Of a DNA stretch of 24,671 nt, positions 14,729 to 21,030 are shown piece by piece. The DNA lies in the IMG/VR virus record IMGVR_UViG_3300035156_000367, positions 1-24,671 of that record; one strand, given 5' to 3'. Positions within the stretch are counted from its first letter, which is position 1. Every line of letters begins with the position of its first letter. A program made the translations under genes and the position numbers. Below the pieces are notes generated by a model. That model saw only the letters and a list, made by a program, of their open reading frames with translations, searched no databases and was not told where the DNA came from. The stretch is from a virus.

Positions 14729-15009
14729 GCTTCGTCAACCAGGAACTGATCGACGTGACCAAGCAGCTTCAGCATCGCGGACAGGCGGCCGGAAAAGGTC
14801 AGGTCCACCTCGGCGCGCACCGCGAGGATCAGCGCCGCCCCGAGGGCGCACGCGAGATCGGTGACCACGTCCTCGCGGAACAGGAGGTCGGCGAGGTCCT
14901 GATCGTCCTGCAGGGCGTCCGCGATATTGGTCGTCGCTCCGCTGGCCGAGGCGATCGCGGCGAGAAGCAGGTCGCGCTGAGCGGCCGGGTCCTGATAGCT
15001 ATCGGTCAT
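14725..15009 (-). CDS. Hypothetical helical protein (94 aa)
   Basis: This 94-residue, mostly helical acidic protein starts at an ATG (15009) that lies within the end of the upstream 42-residue ORF. Segments include QRDLLLAAIASASGATTNIA, LALGAALILAV-like hydrophobics (residues about 55-68) and SAMLKLLGHVDQFLVDEA. No family is recognised. The in-frame upstream reading to 15084 looks out of frame with neighbours, so 15009 was preferred. Confidence 0.66.
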   Translation of the reverse strand: MTDSYQDPAAQRDLLLAAIASASGATTNIADALQDDQDLADLLFREDVVTDLACALGAALILAVRAEVDLTFSGRLSAMLKLLGHVDQFLVDEA

Positions 15010-15127
15010 TGTCGGCCTTTCGCTTCGATGTCGGAAGCAGGCGCAGCGCCGCGGCGAGCGCGTCCGCATCGATCGCGGGCGCATCGCGCAGGTTGGCGAC
15101 GGGCACGGAGGGACGACGCTCAGTCAC
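14999..15127 (-). CDS. Small hypothetical protein (42 aa)
   Basis: This 42-residue ORF from a GTG at 15127 fills the gap between two recognised genes and overlaps both. It reads RRPSVPVANLRDAPAIDADA and ends LRLLPTSKRKADNDR. The composition is like that of neighbouring early proteins. No family is recognised; the support is spacing and the GTG placement near the upstream stop. Confidence 0.48.
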   Translation of the reverse strand: MTERRPSVPVANLRDAPAIDADALAAALRLLPTSKRKADNDR

Positions 15128-15326
15128 GCATCATCCACGGCTGAGAGGGTGCCAGATCGCTTGTGGCGAAGCGCTTCGCCGCCAGCTTGGCGTCCGACAT
15201 CCGCCAGCGCTGCTCGGCATCGCGGCGGAGCAAGTCCGTCGGCGTGCAGCCGACGATCAGCGCCCGCTCGAACAGCCTGCGGCAGCGCCGCGTCCGCTCC
15301 GCTCCGGTCTCCTGCCGCGCCATCAT
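15120..15326 (-). CDS. Hypothetical basic protein (68 aa)
   Basis: This 68-residue basic protein starts at tandem ATG codons (15326 and 15323) overlapping the previous stop. It includes TRRCRRLFERALIVGCTPTD and MSDAKLAAKRFATSDL. The long in-frame upstream extension is a shadow of other genes. It may be a small DNA-binding protein, inferred only from its charge. Confidence 0.6.
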   Translation of the reverse strand: MMARQETGAERTRRCRRLFERALIVGCTPTDLLRRDAEQRWRMSDAKLAAKRFATSDLAPSQPWMMRD

Positions 15327-15562
15327 GCGTAGCTCCCGCCGGACGCAGCGAGCGCGCGCTGGTACAGCCGGTCCGCATGCCGCGTGGCCGCCTCGATCGC
15401 GCTCATTTCGCGCGCGAGCTTGCCGAATTGGTACCGGCCGACGACCTGGCGGACGTAGACCCGCTCCAGGCCTAGCGCTGTGGTGATCGCGTCCGTCGAT
15501 TGGCCTGCGTCGCACAGATCCATGATCTGCTGCTCGCGCGCGCCGAGTCCGTGCTGGCTCAC
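15323..15562 (-). CDS. Small LuxR/FixJ-like helix-turn-helix protein (79 aa)
   Basis: This 79-residue protein reads from a GTG at 15562 (GTGA overlap). GAREQQIMDLCDAGQSTDAI followed by TTALGLERVYVRQVVGRYQF (residues about 6-45) looks like a LuxR-type or sigma-4-like helix-turn-helix. The C-terminal half is helical with REMSAIEAATRHADRLYQRA. It is one of several small DNA-binding-type proteins between ner and muA. Confidence 0.68.
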   Translation of the reverse strand: MSQHGLGAREQQIMDLCDAGQSTDAITTALGLERVYVRQVVGRYQFGKLAREMSAIEAATRHADRLYQRALAASGGSYA

Positions 15563-15753
15563 AGGCGACTCTCCCAGTCTTCGCTGCTGATCCACGGCGA
15601 GAACGGGACGTGGTCGAAAGGCTCACCCAGTTCGGCAACGACTGCCTCGACGTGCGGCTCGCCGATCGCGAGCGCGGCCGCGATCTCCTCGGCGGACAGC
15701 CCGTCGTCCCACAGCGCGATGATCTCGCGATCGTTGATGGCGAGGCGGGTCAT
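15559..15753 (-). CDS. Small helix-turn-helix protein (64 aa)
   Basis: This 64-residue protein begins at an ATG (15753) overlapping the previous stop. NDREIIALWDDGLSAEEIAA and ALAIGEPHVEAVVAEL (residues about 7-42) form a clear helix-turn-helix pattern, followed by an acidic, Trp-containing tail. It resembles the next gene in layout, so the two may be distant paralogues. It is probably a regulator or DNA-binding accessory factor. Confidence 0.65.
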   Translation of the reverse strand: MTRLAINDREIIALWDDGLSAEEIAAALAIGEPHVEAVVAELGEPFDHVPFSPWISSEDWESRL

Positions 15754-16262
15754 GCCCGCTTCGCCCGCATTTCGGGGGTCAGTCCGTCCGCGACATCCTT
15801 TGCGGTGGCGAGCAGCGCCTGGAACCGCGCTGTCTCGCCCGCAGCTGAGGCGCGCTTTAAACCCTGTTGAAGCGACTCCGAGAGCATGAACCAGTGACGG
15901 CGGCACATCAGCATACCGACCTTGACCGGCTCGCCGCACGTGTCCGCGGCGCAGGTTCGTGCGAACCGCCCGACTGCGAGCTGACGACGCTCCAGCACCT
16001 CCACCCCGCGGCGGCGCAGCTCGGCGACCATGACGTGGGTCGGCGCGGTCCGCACGTCGGGCTGCCCCGCGATCAGCAGGTTGCGCGTTCGCCCCGGCCC
16101 GCGCTCCAGCGCTCCGGCCGTAACCAGCGCGTCGATCGCCTCCCAGGCCTGCGACGTCGACATGCCGAACCGCTTGCCGACGTCACGGACCGACGGGCAC
16201 ACGCCCGCGACGGTGATCGCCTCGCGCACGTAGTCGAGAACTTCGAGCTGCCGCGGGGTCAT
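15750..16262 (-). CDS. LexA-type winged helix with Cys/His zinc-like site
   Basis: This 170-residue protein opens with a LexA-like winged helix, MTPRQLEVLDYVREAITVAG then CPSVRDVGKRFGMSTSQAWE (residues 1-64). No peptidase domain follows. Instead there is C104, C109, C120 and H123 in TCAADTCGEPVKVGMLMCRRHW, a plausible metal site, then a basic helical tail. The ATG at 16262 has GGAG 7 bases upstream, which fixes the start; 25 codons of upstream in-frame sequence are not used. It may be an anti-SOS or early regulator, but that is speculation. Confidence 0.75.
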   Translation of the reverse strand: MTPRQLEVLDYVREAITVAGVCPSVRDVGKRFGMSTSQAWEAIDALVTAGALERGPGRTRNLLIAGQPDVRTAPTHVMVAELRRRGVEVLERRQLAVGRFARTCAADTCGEPVKVGMLMCRRHWFMLSESLQQGLKRASAAGETARFQALLATAKDVADGLTPEMRAKRA

Positions 16263-16315
16263 AGCGAAACTCCACACAGCCAAAGCAGCGTGTCGTCGTT
16301 CTCGGGCGGCATCAT
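16259..16315 (-). CDS. Micro-ORF linking two early genes (18 aa)
   Basis: An 18-codon ORF with tandem ATGs at 16315/16312 overlaps the parB-like stop and ends in ATGA overlap with the next gene. It encodes MMPPENDDTLLWLCGVSL. Exact coupling on both sides suggests that it is translated, perhaps as a relay for ribosomes across the gap. Chance cannot be excluded for so short a frame. Confidence 0.35.
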   Translation of the reverse strand: MMPPENDDTLLWLCGVSL

Positions 16316-17736
16316 GCGGCCGCTGCCTTGGCTTCATTGAGCCGCACCCATGCCTTGGTCATCCAGGCGCGAAGCAGCCCGATCCCGCCTGCGGTGCAGG
16401 TCGCCGCGATCTTGCCCAGCTTCAGCTCGTAGGTGCCGTTCTGGAAGCGCGCCTGACCGCCGTGTCGGCGGACCAGCTCGTTGATGATCCAGTCCGGGTC
16501 GCCGTCCTGGCCGAGCTGCTCGGCGATGAAGCCGGTGGCCGAACGCAGAAGGTCGTTGTCCGCGAGATCAGCGCTTAGCGGTGCCGCAGCATCGCCTGCC
16601 AATACTCCCGATCCGCCCGCCACCGCCGCAGCGTCGAGGCGCTGATCTTCGCCTTCCCTGACACGATCGCGACTGCTGCTGACCGCGTCCAGCCCGCTTG
16701 TTCTAACCGCCGGACCATGTCGAGCCACGCCAGCCGCATCGCGATGTCCGTGCGCCGGCATAGTTTCGGCCGCATCCGCCGTTTCCTGGTTGATGTTCGG
16801 GTCACGCCGCATCGGGGCAAGCAGGACGCGCGCTTCGGCGGGGGCTAGGTCGTGAAACTGAGGTGACTGGAAAAGGGCCGCGAGCTCCCCCGCGTCCATC
16901 CGACTGAGGACGTCGAGGACGCTGCGGAACCTCTTATCCTTGAGGTTGAGCGGTTTTTTGGCGTCGCTGCCTTGCGCCACCGCCTGCGCTACCGACGTGA
17001 TCGTGCGCCCGTTAACCAGCTTGCCGCACAGCGTCGCGACGACCGCGACCTGCTGGACCGGCTCCAGCTTGGCAAGCGCACGAAGCTGGCTTGCGTTGGA
17101 GAGTACCGGATGCCGAGCACTGCGCAGCCGCTCCACGATGGAGGCGGGCAGGCGACGGTAGAGCATCAGGTCGCGCTCGATCGTGCGCTTGTTCAGCCCG
17201 ATCTGCTCGCCGACTGTGTCGCTCCAGCCGTATACACGCGACATCGTGTCGTTTGTATCAGCCGCCTCGTCAGCAACCTGCTTCTGCCAGCGCGCAGCGA
17301 CCGAGGCGACGCGCCCGTCACGTTCCGGATCGATCCCGGCCCGGCGCTTGTAGATCGCGACCGCCTCCGCAATGAACGCTGCGCGATCGATCGGCATCAG
17401 GTCCGACCGCCACAGGTTCTCGCGCACCTCACGCAGCCGCCGCGCGTCGCGATCGGCGCTGACAACCTCGGCGCGTAGATGTTCGATGCCGACCTCGCGG
17501 GCACCGGCTAGACGGTGAGCACCAGCGACCAAGGTCCACCGATTGCGGCCGGGCAGGCGGCACACCTGGACAGGCGTATCCTGCCCGTCGCGCGCCATCA
17601 TCTGCCCCAGCGCTTTCGCCCAGACCGGATCGACCGGCCGCAGCCGCTCGCCCTCGTCCACCTCGTCCGTGCGGATCAGGATGAAATCGGGCAGCGTCTC
17701 CTGGTGCAGCCCTGCGCCCAGCGTCTCGCCGGTCAT
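16312..17736 (-). CDS. ParB-like N-terminal domain protein
   Basis: This 474-residue ORF starts with a ParB/Srx-like domain. Residues about 17-110 include TPVQVCRLPGRNRWTLVAGA, HRLAGAREVG and VRENLWRSDLMPIDRA, equivalent to the ParB box I and II motifs. A helix-turn-helix follows at about 170-192 (GWSDTVGEQIGLNKRTIERD). Residues about 321-388 are low-complexity and have poor codon bias, because a second frame there appears to be the coding one. The last 80 residues (TGFIAEQLGQDGDPDWIINE onward) look like a real small domain. ParB-like proteins are common in alphaproteobacterial Mu-like early operons; the role here could be DNA binding or nuclease. Confidence 0.78.
   Translation of the reverse strand: MTGETLGAGLHQETLPDFILIRTDEVDEGERLRPVDPVWAKALGQMMARDGQDTPVQVCRLPGRNRWTLVAGAHRLAGAREVGIEHLRAEVVSADRDARRLREVRENLWRSDLMPIDRAAFIAEAVAIYKRRAGIDPERDGRVASVAARWQKQVADEAADTNDTMSRVYGWSDTVGEQIGLNKRTIERDLMLYRRLPASIVERLRSARHPVLSNASQLRALAKLEPVQQVAVVATLCGKLVNGRTITSVAQAVAQGSDAKKPLNLKDKRFRSVLDVLSRMDAGELAALFQSPQFHDLAPAEARVLLAPMRRDPNINQETADAAETMPAHGHRDAAGVARHGPAVRTSGLDAVSSSRDRVREGEDQRLDAAAVAGGSGVLAGDAAAPLSADLADNDLLRSATGFIAEQLGQDGDPDWIINELVRRHGGQARFQNGTYELKLGKIAATCTAGGIGLLRAWMTKAWVRLNEAKAAAA
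16575..16775 (-). CDS. Nested MuA-like DNA-binding helix-turn-helix protein (66 aa)
   Basis: Inside the parB-like ORF, in another frame, a 66-residue protein runs from an ATG at 16775 (AGGA about 8 bases upstream) to a TAA. Its core, LEQAGWTRSAAVAIVSGKAK then ISASTLRRWRADREYW, lines up with residues 127-156 of the MuA in this window (RAGLTRSAAVAAAAG, GASTVWSWLE). By hand, 45 of the last 54 codons end in G or C, against about 31 of 54 in the overlapping frame. This suggests a free-standing end-binding type domain or a shifted part of the parB-like gene. Confidence 0.55.
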   Translation of the reverse strand: MRPKLCRRTDIAMRLAWLDMVRRLEQAGWTRSAAVAIVSGKAKISASTLRRWRADREYWQAMLRHR

Positions 17737-18026
17737 GCCTGCGCCCTCCGCGCCAGGCGTACGCGCGAGGTCGAGATCGCCTTATCGAGCCGCTTCCACG
17801 CGCGCGCGAGTGCAGAGCGGCTCGGCGTCCGCTCGTCGCCGACCGCGGCGCGGATGACGTCGCGCGCCTCGTCGACCGTCATTTGCCGGTGATGCGCCAC
17901 GACCAGGCGGCGCACCTCAATGTCGCTCCAGAACGACGGATTACGCCGTACTGAGCCGATGGCGGGCAGATAGGCGAGTACGTAGCCGCCCGGCAGCACG
18001 TCCTGTTCATGAGAGGCCGTCGCCAT
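17733..18026 (-). CDS. Hypothetical early protein after ner (97 aa)
   Basis: This 97-residue protein starts two bases after the ner stop and ends in ATGA overlap with the parB-like gene. It has an N-terminal GGYVLAYLPAIGSVRRNPSF and a helical part with VRRLVVAHHRQMTVDEARDV and SRSALARAWKRLDKAI, which may be helix-turn-helix. No family is recognised. Its position makes it one of the first lytic genes expressed. Confidence 0.68.
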   Translation of the reverse strand: MATASHEQDVLPGGYVLAYLPAIGSVRRNPSFWSDIEVRRLVVAHHRQMTVDEARDVIRAAVGDERTPSRSALARAWKRLDKAISTSRVRLARRAQA

Positions 18027-18028
18027 GT

Positions 18029-18295
18029 CTAGCGAGCCGCCGCATTTAGACGATGCGAGGCGTTCGACCCGGTGCTAGACGAGTCCACATCGGTGGAATG
18101 GTCGGTGATGGTAAGTTGATCAGGGTCAACCCCCAAGAGGCTGGCGACGTGCGCTTTTGCGCGATTGGATTTGCCCCGCAGCAGGTCACGGACGCTCTGC
18201 GAGGTGAGGTCGTGCGCGTCCGCGAACGACTCAAGCGAGCCATGTTTGATGCGGATCGCAGCTTTCACGTCCTCTCTGTGGATTACCGTCTGCAT
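18029..18295 (-). CDS. Ner-like early regulator
   Basis: This 88-residue protein resembles Ner/Nlp, the lambda-Cro-like regulator that dampens early and repressor promoters in Mu. The core is HREDVKAAIRIKHGSLESFA, then DAHDLTSQSVRDLLRGKSNR and AKAHVASLLGVDPDQL (residues 6-63), a typical Ner helix-turn-helix ending before a disordered tail. The ATG at 18295 is preceded by GGAAGAG. It is the first gene of the leftward operon and divergent from the repressor, with only 28 bases between the two start codons, so each promoter must lie inside the opposite gene. Confidence 0.85.
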   Translation of the reverse strand: MQTVIHREDVKAAIRIKHGSLESFADAHDLTSQSVRDLLRGKSNRAKAHVASLLGVDPDQLTITDHSTDVDSSSTGSNASHRLNAAAR

Positions 18296-18340
18296 TGGCC
18301 GCGCTCTTCCGAGTTGTTCCACGATGGTGGATAACTCCAC
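18278..18340. promoter_or_regulatory. Operator candidate between repressor and ner
   Basis: Copies of a GTGGA/TCCAC half-site cluster here: 18278-18282, 18318-18322 (inverted), 18327-18331 and 18336-18340 (inverted). The last two form GTGGA-TAAC-TCCAC across the repressor start, and the middle pair TCCAC-GATG-GTGGA. Symmetric sites at the divergent early switch are what a repressor or Ner would bind. Promoter -35/-10 boxes are weak by eye, so none is placed. Confidence 0.5.
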
Positions 18341-19031
18341 GAACGCGGAGGAGCAATCCCCTTTTGCGGAAATATTAGCGGCGCGAGTACGTGGTCGTGC
18401 GGCCGAGGTCGGGCTCAAGCAGGCCAATATCGCCGAGCGTCTGCGCGCTTCAACTTCGGCGATCGGAACCTACTGGCATGGCAAGCGCACGTGGCCGACG
18501 GAGATGCTGGAGCCATTGGCTGTCATGTTGAACTGGTCGGTCGAGGAGATGCTGACCGGCCGATCGGCAGGTTCGCCGTTGGCAGCGGAGATCCGAGCGT
18601 CACTAGCCCGTAGTCGGGAGAACGACGACGCCGTCGAGGTGCAGGAGATCGATCTAGCCTACGGACTTGGCGGCACTTTCTCCGACGGCCCTGTCGAGGT
18701 CACCACCCACCACTTTCCGCGTCGCTGGCTGGAGCAGTTCACCAGCACCCCCGCAGCCCAGCTCACCTTTGCTCGCGGCCGTGGCGACTCCATGCAGCCG
18801 ACGATTCAGGATGGCGACATGGTGCTGATCGACCGATCTCAGCGTACCGTGCGCGAGTGGGATGCGATTTGGGCGCTGACGGTCGGCGACATGGCGATGA
18901 TTAAGCGCCTTCGCACCAAGGGGGATCGGGTCGCTATCCTGTCCGACAACGACCGCGTACCAACCGACGACGTTTTTCACGAGGAGGTTAACATCGTTGG
19001 CAGGGTAATCTTCATAGGTCGAAGGATATAG
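18324..19031 (+). CDS. Phage repressor, HTH plus S24-type peptidase domain
   Basis: This 235-residue protein is the likely lysogeny repressor. The N-terminal helix-turn-helix is at about 30-50 (GLKQANIAERLRASTSAIGT). The C-terminal LexA/CI-like domain has the catalytic pair Ser156 (RGRGDSMQPTIQDGDMVLID) and Lys194 (MAMIKRL). The expected Ala-Gly or Cys-Gly cleavage pair is not visible about 35-40 residues before Ser156; the sequence there is LAYGLGGTF. The ATG at 18324 was chosen as the first Met that suits the domain, since the upstream 53 codons overlap ner. No clear ribosome site precedes it, so low or leaderless translation is possible. Confidence 0.88.
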   Translation: MVDNSTNAEEQSPFAEILAARVRGRAAEVGLKQANIAERLRASTSAIGTYWHGKRTWPTEMLEPLAVMLNWSVEEMLTGRSAGSPLAAEIRASLARSRENDDAVEVQEIDLAYGLGGTFSDGPVEVTTHHFPRRWLEQFTSTPAAQLTFARGRGDSMQPTIQDGDMVLIDRSQRTVREWDAIWALTVGDMAMIKRLRTKGDRVAILSDNDRVPTDDVFHEEVNIVGRVIFIGRRI

Positions 19032-19044
19032 GAGCCATTTCCCA

Positions 19045-19557
19045 ATGTACGGCTTGATCACCATGACAGTTGCGGCTCTCGTTGCAGCGCCTAGCGCCGC
19101 TCGGATCGTGGAACGTGTTGATCCCATATCGGACGAGCGCTCGGTCTATGCCGTGGTCGGCGACTCAACTGCTAATCTGGCTCTTGGCTGCGCGAGCGTT
19201 GGCGATCCCTCTACGGTCCGGGTCGTCGCCCACTTCCCGCGATACATCGGCGAAGCTACGCCGGGACTAGTTCTTGGCGGCCAGGAGCTGCAATACAGGT
19301 TCGACAAGCGACCGTCTGAGACAGTTTACTGGTATGCAAATGGGCAGACCGTACGCGCCGAGGCTCAACGCACACGTCCCGTCGCCTTCATGATGCAAAT
19401 GAAGGGCACCACCTCCGTGCATCTAAGGGCCCTTAATTATGCTCTTGATCCGGTCGATATGGCGTTCAGCTATCCCGATCCGACAGCTCTAATCGAGGAT
19501 GTGCTAGTCCGCTGCGGCTTTGATCTGCTGGGCAACAAGCCAAAGAGAAAGCGGTGA
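19045..19557 (+). CDS. Secreted protein of unknown function
   Basis: This 170-residue protein has a typical signal peptide (MYGLITMTVAALVAAPSAA) and a likely periplasmic domain with two cysteines (ALGCASVG and VRCGFDLL). The body reads as beta-rich: STVRVVAHFPRYIGEATPGL, QYRFDKRPSETVYWYANGQT. It vaguely recalls VasI-like secreted proteins, but I am not confident. GGAG lies 10 bases before the start. It follows the repressor by 13 bases, so it is likely expressed in the lysogen. Codon use seems less GC-rich than in the early operon, which would suit a cargo gene. Confidence 0.75.
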   Translation: MYGLITMTVAALVAAPSAARIVERVDPISDERSVYAVVGDSTANLALGCASVGDPSTVRVVAHFPRYIGEATPGLVLGGQELQYRFDKRPSETVYWYANGQTVRAEAQRTRPVAFMMQMKGTTSVHLRALNYALDPVDMAFSYPDPTALIEDVLVRCGFDLLGNKPKRKR

Positions 19558-19558
19558 C

Positions 19559-19972
19559 GTGACGACCGCAACGCGTCTTTCATCCCCGCGCGAAATGAGC
19601 CTCGCCGTAGTCGGGCTTGATTACCCGAACGCCGACAAGAGCAATCGCCGCTTCGAGCAGGCGCTCTGCACGCGTGGCGAGCCCGTCCACTTGGTTCGCG
19701 ACCCGAAGAACCGGGCCGACCCGCGCGCGGTCGCGGTCGTTAGTGCGCGTGGCATCCAGCTCGGCTATCTCAGGGCGGAACGCTGCGGGCTGATCGGCAG
19801 CTGGCTCGACGCGGGCGAGAAGTACCAGGCGGTCTTTCAGGAACCCGGCCGCTCCGCCGCGATCATCCGCGCCCGCTTCGGCGGAGGGAGCCTCACGCTC
19901 CCGCCCGAACGCGAAGACGTAATCTGGGACCGGTCGGAAGAGGGCGGCGATAGCTTCGATTGGGGTTGCTGA
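19559..19972 (+). CDS. HIRAN-domain protein
   Basis: This 137-residue protein carries a HIRAN domain, a small DNA-end or stalled-fork binding fold otherwise seen attached to helicases. Motifs are LAVVGLDYPNADKSNRRFE, LVRDPKNRADPRAVAVV and GIQLGYLRAERCGLIGSWL (residues about 14-80). Here it stands alone, followed by an acidic tail (PPEREDVIWDRSEEGGDSF). The GTG at 19559 overlaps the end of the secreted-protein gene and follows AGAGAAAGCGG; an ATG at 19595 is an alternative. It is the last gene before the prophage end and part of the repressor transcript. Confidence 0.78.
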   Translation: MTTATRLSSPREMSLAVVGLDYPNADKSNRRFEQALCTRGEPVHLVRDPKNRADPRAVAVVSARGIQLGYLRAERCGLIGSWLDAGEKYQAVFQEPGRSAAIIRARFGGGSLTLPPEREDVIWDRSEEGGDSFDWGC

Positions 19973-19984
19973 CGCAAGAAAATA

Positions 19985-20114
19985 GGTCCCACTTAGATCG
20001 GGCCCGCGAAACGTTCGTCGCCTCGCGAGAGCCGGAAAAAGCTAGCATTCTCAACCACAACCCACTTCTTTTCACCCGTGGGTTAAGTGGGACCTTCAGG
20101 GGCCCACTTAATCA
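19985..20114. repeat. Putative prophage left end with four transposase-binding-like sites
   Basis: Four similar sites occur in 130 bases: GGTCCCACTTAG (19985-19996), ACCCACTTCT (20060-20069), the inverted TTAAGTGGGACC (20083-20094), and GGGCCCACTTAA (20100-20111). Multiple sites in mixed orientation are what Mu attL shows for MuA. The outermost copy is followed by TCA at 20112-20114, so a phage end of 5'-TGATTAAGTGGG read inward would obey the TG...CA rule. This predicts a boundary at about 20114. The last two copies could also pair as a hairpin and end the repressor transcript. Confidence 0.5.
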
Positions 20115-20430
20115 AGGCGTTCGCGGCCCTACCCGCGCGCCAGCTGGTCCGCTCGAAGCGCCCGGACTGACGGTTTTCTGCCACTGAGAGGGCTCTAAGA
20201 GGCCGCTTAGCCAACCGGTGCCGACTCCGATTACTCCTGTCCCAGGCTTGTCTATTTGGGCACTGACTCTAGACAACCCCAGCAACCGGCGCCCAACCAC
20301 CACGACCACCGAAACCCGCAGAAATCCGCCGATCGAACCACCTCGATGCGGGCCGAACCGGGAAATCCCGCCACTCCAGCCTCTTGCGTCCCCTCACACC
20401 CGTTCGCGTTTGGGCTGGGGGAGCCGGGCA
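20115..20430. other. Intergenic region between prophage end and GTA-type cluster
   Basis: No convincing gene, tRNA or promoter is seen in these 316 bases. Short frames across it lack codon bias. A ribosome site (GGGGGAG) lies just before the small terminase start at its right end. If the prophage end is at 20114, this is host DNA that would carry the GTA promoter region. Confidence 0.5.
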
Positions 20431-21030
20431 ATGGATGAGCCGAACGACGACGCACGTGCGGTGCACGATGCGGGAGTGGCGCCGCGATGGGGCCGGACGA
20501 CCGACCGGCGATGGGTGCGCTGGTCCAGAAAGCTGAAGGCCGCGTTTCTCGATCACCTGGCCTCCACCTGCAACGTGCGGGACAGCGCCGAGGCGATCGG
20601 TGTCGATCCCGGATCGATCTACGTCCTTCGGCGACGGGACAAGGCGTTCGCCGCCGCCTGGGGCGAGGCGCTGGAGGCCGGGTACGAGATGCTGGAGACG
20701 CAGCTCGTCGGGCATGCGCTGTCGGGCGGCGGCGCGCGGTCGATCACCAACGGCGACGTCGAGCACACCGGTCCGATCGACGTCGATCTGGCGCTGAGGC
20801 TGCTCGGCACGCACCGCGGGGCGATGGCGGGCAAGCCATCCAGAGGCGGGCCCAAGCCGCGGACCGCCACCCGCGAGGAGACCAATGCGGTTCTGCTGAG
20901 AAAGCTGAAGATCGTCGAGACGCGGCTGCGTTCGGAAGCGGAGCGTGCCGCGGCGATCCCCCTGCTGCCCGACACAACGGACGCGATCATCGATGTCGCG
21001 ACCGGCGTGCCGGCGCGAGACTGCGCGTGA
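20431..21030 (+). CDS. GTA-type small terminase subunit
   Basis: This 199-residue protein is a terminase small-subunit-like protein at the head of a gene-transfer-agent-type cluster. It has WSRKLKAAFLDHLASTCNVR, then DSAEAIGVDPGSIYVLRRRD (residues about 32-70, helix-turn-helix) and a segment EALEAGYEMLETQLVGHALS typical of sphingomonad versions. The ATG at 20431 has GGGGGAG upstream; in-frame codons before it are intergenic. Its stop overlaps the large terminase GTG (GTGA). It is the only gene of the cluster here that looks intact. Confidence 0.8.
   Translation: MDEPNDDARAVHDAGVAPRWGRTTDRRWVRWSRKLKAAFLDHLASTCNVRDSAEAIGVDPGSIYVLRRRDKAFAAAWGEALEAGYEMLETQLVGHALSGGGARSITNGDVEHTGPIDVDLALRLLGTHRGAMAGKPSRGGPKPRTATREETNAVLLRKLKIVETRLRSEAERAAAIPLLPDTTDAIIDVATGVPARDCA

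Noticed and set aside
18165-18323. Longer repressor start (53 extra residues)
   Set aside because: The extension lies on top of ner and the operator and does not resemble repressor N-termini.
20083-20111. Inverted repeat considered only as a terminator for the repressor operon
   Set aside because: Two further copies of the same motif at 19985 and 20060 are better explained as protein-binding sites; a double role is still possible.
20115-20430. tRNA or attachment-gene fragment at the prophage boundary
   Set aside because: I looked for a T-arm and acceptor pairing and found none; transposable phages do not need a tRNA site.
20487-21026. Upstream extension of the large terminase frame
   Set aside because: This part overlaps the small terminase in another frame and is Arg/Gly-rich nonsense; the GTG at 21027 with GTGA overlap is the natural start.
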